Source: Gonium pectorale
Taxonomy: Eukaryota > Chlorophyta > Chlorophyceae > Chlamydomonadales > Volvocaceae
DNA: 20,000 nucleotides
Reading direction: 5' to 3'
Assembly (NCBI GenBank): GCA_001584585.1
Contig: LSYV01000021.1
Location: forward strand, 612,654 to 632,653
Made by a program: the position numbers and the translations under genes. Positions 16,845 through 20,000 of this stretch are shown here, piece by piece (positions within the stretch are counted from its first letter, which is position 1; each line of letters opens with the position of its first letter). The notes under the pieces are model-generated. The model was not told the origin of the DNA. It saw only the letters and a list, made by a program, of their open reading frames with translations, and did not search any database.

Positions 16845-19834
16845 GTCAGTTATGCGAGCCTGCTGACATTTGGGAGCGCCCATCGACTGGCGCCCGCCGT
16901 TCGTCGGATGGAGACGGAAAGTTCTCCTGAGCGCGACGCTCTTTTACCGCACAGCAGGCTCGAGCGCTGTGACAAGGGAGCTGCCTCTCTTGGCGGTTAC
17001 TGCGGACTCGTATACGGGTGGCCCTGATGGGGGTGCGACGGGCACTCAACGCCTCCAAACCGACTCAGCACCCGAATTACCCGGCCTGACGGTTTTGGTG
17101 GATCTCTTGAGGGCGGCTGCAGAGCCGCTCTGTAAAGGAGTGCGAGTCGGCTGGGGTGAGCGTGGCGGGCGGACGAAAGGGGGCGGGGGGCGCAATTGGG
17201 GCTTCACCAAATCCTCGTGTAGGCTCGTGTGCGGGGGCGGGTCGGCATCTAGGCTGCCACGCCCCCCTGGGTCATTGACGTCAGGGGTGATTATGTGGCC
17301 GTGCGTGTGTGTGTGTGTGTGTGTGCGGAGGGGATGGTTGCGGAAGCTCTTTGTCTTTCAATGAAGATGTGCTGAAGGGTGCAATTGTACGGGCTGAGTG
17401 GGAGGGGCGGGGAGGGGAACGGCGCGGCAGCCCTCGGGCTCCTGAGGCGCCCTGCTCCCCTTGCGCTCTCGCTGACCGTTCCACGGTGTACTGTTTGTGG
17501 ATCTGTCCGCCCTTCCTCCGTTCTGGATACGGCTTTGCATGTTGTTGACCACGGTACTGCCCGCTTCTTCCTCCACGACGTGGGCTGCTGCTTTGCACCT
17601 CTCGGTAGAGACTGAGAGCGCGCCGGCATCTTCACAGCCCCCAAAACCCCACCCCACAGGCTGCCCCCAGCTGCTCCCCGGGCTGACGCCGCACGCCCTG
17701 GACGTCTTCGCCGCCGCCGCATCGGCGCGGCCCGGTACGGCCGCGCTGCTGTACGGCATGGCGGCGGAGCTGCAGCCGCAGGCGGAAACGTCGGGCGCGA
17801 ATGGCGGGCCCCACGGCTGCCGCCCAGCCCTGCAGCGGGCGCTGGCAGCCGCCTTCGCAGTGCTGCAGCGCTCCACCAGCGACGATGGCGGCGGCGGCGC
17901 TGACGTGGCGGGCTCGCCTGTTGCCCTGCTCCGGAGCCTGCAGGCGGCGCCGCCGCCGCAGCTGGTGGTGGCGGCCGAGACCGCGGCAGAGGCAGCGGCG
18001 GCCGAGATGGGTGGAGCCGGCGGCGTCGGCCGCCAATGCGGCGGCGTATCGATGAGTGTCGCCGGCATGATGGCGCTGATCCCGCGTGTGGCCGCCGTAC
18101 TCGCTGATCTGTACGACGGTCTCCCGGCACTTACGGAGGCCGCCGCCGCGTCATCGACGTCGACGGCGTCGGCGGCGGGGAGCATTGTCGGTAACGTCGT
18201 CAGCGGCAGCAATAGGTTGCTGCAAGACTTCATTCTGGATCCGCCTCCGCCTCCGCCCCCGCCGCCGCCGTCGTCCTTCCCGCCTCCACCCCCGCCGCCG
18301 CCGGTTCCCTCTCCACCGCCTCCCTCGCCCCCACCTCCGCCGCCTCCCTCCCCGCTGGCGCCTCCTTCCCCGCCGCCGCCTTCCCCATTGCCTCCCTCTC
18401 CGCCGCCTCCATCGCCCCCGCCGCCACAGCCGCCGTCGCCCCATCCCCCATCGCCACCGGAGCCGCCTTCACCCGAGCCGCCGTCGCCGGAGCCGACGCC
18501 TCCGCCGTCACCGCCGGCGCCGCCGTCACCTCGCGAGATGCCGATCTTCACCGCCATGTACTGGGCCACGTCAGCTTCTGCTCCCGGGGTGAGCTACGTG
18601 ATGTACCTCGTGTGTTTCGTGTCGGGGATACGGCGCAGCTGGGCGCGATCGAGTGGGGGCTTTGACCCTCACCCGACAACCGGATGGACCATCCTCGCTG
18701 CAAAGGCCCCCACGTTCCTGGATCCTGGTTGTGAAACAATTTGTTCTGCCGTACACCTTCCCTGTGTGCACCTTCTCTGTGTTGTCGCACGCTGTCCGTG
18801 CCGTACACCTGTCGTGCCGTGCAGGACAACGGCACCAGCATCGCACCGGGCTCTGCGTCGAGGCTGGTCGGCCCACCCTTGCCGGCCGTGCGGATCGCGC
18901 CCTGCGTGCCCGCGCCGCGCCTGGCGTGGGTGCCCCGCGTGGACGTGAGTGCGGGGAAGCGGGGGGGGGAGATATCGTCGGTTGACAATTAGCACGGCTC
19001 GTTACGTGGGTAAGGTTGGGAGGCGGGCCGCCTCCATGGCTGTGCGATCCGCGGCCATCGCAGCCGTCGCCCTCGCTCTTTCAGTCCCTCGGCCCTCTGC
19101 ACCACCCGCATCGACCCCTCCTGCGCCAATGCGCGCCGCGGCAGGACCACCACACCGTCCCACACACACCCTCCCACCCTCATGATATCATCGTGCAGCG
19201 CCTTGCGCGCCCGGGCGTTCCTTGTTGTACACTCCGCCTCCAAGCGTACGTGTGTCGTACTTGTGTCGTATCTGTGTCGTGCCTGTGTCCTGCGCATGTG
19301 CAGGCATCGTCTCGCTACGTGGAGGTGATGTTCAATCAATCGCCGCGAGCCACCGGCGGCCGGCTGTGGAACGCCGTCATCTTCGTGGTCAACAACGGGT
19401 CGCTGTCGCAGCCCATCGCATCCCTGGAGCTGATCATGCGGAACCGTACTGCGCCCGCTTCCGTACCTGACGTACGGCAGACCGCCTACCTCGCGCCCTA
19501 CCTAACGCCGCCGCCGCCACCGCCGCCCATGCCGCCGTCGGAGCTCCAGGCGCGGCTGGCGGCGCTGGCGGAGGCGACGCCGGTAAAGGCCATCAAGCGA
19601 AAGATGCGGCCGCCGCCGCCGCCACCGATCAAGGTCGCCACCGCCGTACGGCAGCTGGTCTGCCCTGGCATGACGCGGTTCCCGCTGTCGTACCTCCCCG
19701 GCGGCGGGCCGCTGACGGACCGGCAGTTTGCGGTTTGGAGCGTGATGGGGCTGCGGATTAACATCAACACTGGCGACGTGCGGAGCTCGGCCGAGCTGCC
19801 GCACATTGCGGCGTTGGCGCTCGAGTGGTCGTGA
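16748..19834 (+). CDS. Secreted proline-rich (HRGP-like) protein, five exons, about 625 residues
   Basis: Exons are 16748-16844, 16955-17155, 17660-18588, 18825-18944 and 19304-19834. All junction phases match and the total is exactly 626 codons including TGA. ACCAATGG at the ATG is a good algal start context. Residues 1-28 form a signal peptide (MEKIRE, then LLLVACCAALLL, cleavage after VCA). An Ala/Leu-rich helical region follows to about 290. Residues about 294-390 are PPPP, SPPPP, PSPPEP blocks typical of hydroxyproline-rich shafts of volvocine wall proteins. Then come MPIFTAMYWATSASAPG and a C-terminal module (VEVMFNQSP, LWNAVIFVVNNGSLSQPIAS, INTGDVRSS) with two shorter Pro runs at about 517 and 551. 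Sequons NGTS, NGSL and NRTA suggest N-glycosylation. It is probably an extracellular-matrix protein. The pherophorin cysteine pattern is absent, and the C-terminal module is not one I recognise. Confidence 0.75.
16955..17155 (+). CDS. Pro-rich protein gene, exon 2
   Basis: The acceptor is CTTTTACCGCACAG and the donor is CTGGG/GTGAGC. It starts by completing an alanine codon (phase 1) and ends in phase 1. It encodes RELPLLAVTADSYTGG and a helix LTVLVDLLRAAAEPLC. Confidence 0.6.
17156..17659. other. 504-nt intron of the Pro-rich protein gene
   Basis: From GTGAGC to CACCCCACAG. It contains a GT microsatellite (17301-17326) and a TGACGTCA octamer (17276-17283). The 3' part (from 17497) is open in the frame of the next exon, so some acceptor choices could make that exon longer. 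Confidence 0.55.
17301..17326. repeat. (GT)n microsatellite
   Basis: An almost pure GT run (first GTGCGT, then GT units) inside the intron. Confidence 0.95.
17660..18588 (+). CDS. Pro-rich protein gene, exon 3, Ala-rich region and Pro-rich shaft
   Basis: The acceptor is CACCCCACAG; two bases complete a glycine codon, then CPQLLPGLTPHALDVFAAAA. The shaft occupies 18241-18532, with codons dominated by CCG, CCT and CCC. The donor is CCCGGG/GTGAGC, phase 0. A complementary open frame of about 400 codons exists on the other strand only because of the Pro/Gly repeat. Confidence 0.75.
18825..18944 (+). CDS. Pro-rich protein gene, exon 4
   Basis: Exactly 40 codons, phase 0 at both ends, between TGCCGTGCAG and GAC/GTGAGTG, a near-consensus donor. 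It encodes DNGTSIAPGSASRLVGPPLP and IAPCVPAPRLAWVPRVD. Confidence 0.75.
19251..19294. repeat. 11-nt tandem repeat just before a splice acceptor
   Basis: Four 11-nt units beginning TGTGTCGT (last unit TGTGTCCT) fill 19251-19294 and end 9 nt before the exon at 19304. They form the pyrimidine/branch region of that intron. Confidence 0.85.
19304..19834 (+). CDS. Pro-rich protein gene, terminal exon, unrecognised C-terminal module
   Basis: The acceptor is GCATGTGCAG, then 176 codons to TGA at 19832-19834. The first part, ASSRYVEVMFNQSP to SLELIMRNRT, alternates polar and hydrophobic residues like a beta-sandwich. Two short Pro runs and a basic segment (KAIKRKMR) follow. The end is MTRFPLSYLPGGGPLTDRQF and INTGDVRSSAELPHIAALAL. 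Confidence 0.75.
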   Translation, partial: ASSRYVEVMFNQSPRATGGRLWNAVIFVVNNGSLSQPIASLELIMRNRTAPASVPDVRQTAYLAPYLTPPPPPPPMPPSELQARLAALAEATPVKAIKRKMRPPPPPPIKVATAVRQLVCPGMTRFPLSYLPGGGPLTDRQFAVWSVMGLRININTGDVRSSAELPHIAALALEWS

Positions 19835-20000
19835 CGGGCGTGCGGGGGTTCGAGACGGAGCGGGGGCGTCAGTTGAGCACGGGCGGGGGCCGTCGGATTG
19901 AGACGGACGGGGTAGGGCGCTGGAGAGGGATTGGACGGGGCAGGGACACGGGGGTGCATAGAGTTGAGCCCCTTGGGGGGAGGGGGCGGGTAGGTGGGTG
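19835..20000. other. 3' flank of the Pro-rich protein gene
   Basis: G-rich sequence (GGGGGCG, GGGGGAGGGGGCGGG) with no TGTAA inside the window. The poly(A) site presumably lies beyond 20000. Confidence 0.5.

Noticed and set aside
17276..17283. TGACGTCA octamer as a regulatory element
   Set aside because: It lies in an intron, and a single 8-mer is not enough evidence.
17358..18569. 403-codon frame on the - strand, Gly-rich
   Set aside because: It is the complement of the CCG/CCT proline repeats. The + strand has phase-matched exons and a signal peptide.
17660..19834. Pherophorin assignment for the Pro-rich protein
   Set aside because: The SP/PP shaft fits, but the cysteine-rich globular domains typical of pherophorins are missing.
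1..20000. tRNA, rRNA, CRISPR or complete transposon
   Set aside because: No B-box-like GGTTCGANTCC with a cloverleaf, no spaced identical repeats, and no reverse transcriptase, transposase or integrase motifs were found.

Overview
The window looks like nuclear DNA of a volvocine green alga (Chlamydomonas/Volvox/Gonium type). It is very GC-rich and has intron-split genes with GT..AG introns of about 100 to 1,060 nt. There are many GT/CA and GC-rich low-complexity tracts, an SP/PP-rich extracellular-matrix-like protein, and members of a leucine/alanine-rich 'LPPEL' F-box-like plus ankyrin family that I associate with these algae. No bacterial operon, phage, rRNA, tRNA or CRISPR structure was seen. 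The species cannot be named from the sequence alone.

Layout, all recognisable genes on the + strand: (1) about 236-3750, the 3' part of a Crinkler/RHS-like gene in six phase-consistent exons. Its N-terminal NTPase half lies left of the window, and a TAA stop interrupts the GGVPR motif. (2) 6491-8836, an F-box-like/ankyrin-repeat gene in two exons with a one-base frameshift near 7589. (3) 12216-14248, a close paralogue with the same intron position and a different frameshift near 13503. It ends in a basic patch and one predicted membrane segment that gene 2 lacks. (4) 16748-19834, a five-exon gene whose phases all match, giving an uninterrupted 625-residue reading frame. It has a signal peptide, an Ala-rich helical region, a long Pro-rich shaft and an unrecognised C-terminal module.

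The spacers (3751-6490, 8837-12215, 14249-16747) hold microsatellites, tandem duplications, perfect hairpins and palindromes, and one 72-nt dispersed repeat found twice with a conserved stem-loop core. Several fragments look like exons but could not be joined to a gene.

Three of the four genes carry a break (one nonsense codon, two indels). Either this is a birth-and-death cluster of fast-evolving families full of young pseudogenes, or the assembly has local base errors. The sequence alone cannot decide. No joint pathway for the four genes is evident. The most unusual items are the Crinkler-like gene in an alga, the paired broken F-box/ankyrin paralogues, the nested hairpin at 11580-11632 and the secreted Pro-rich protein with its novel C-terminal module.
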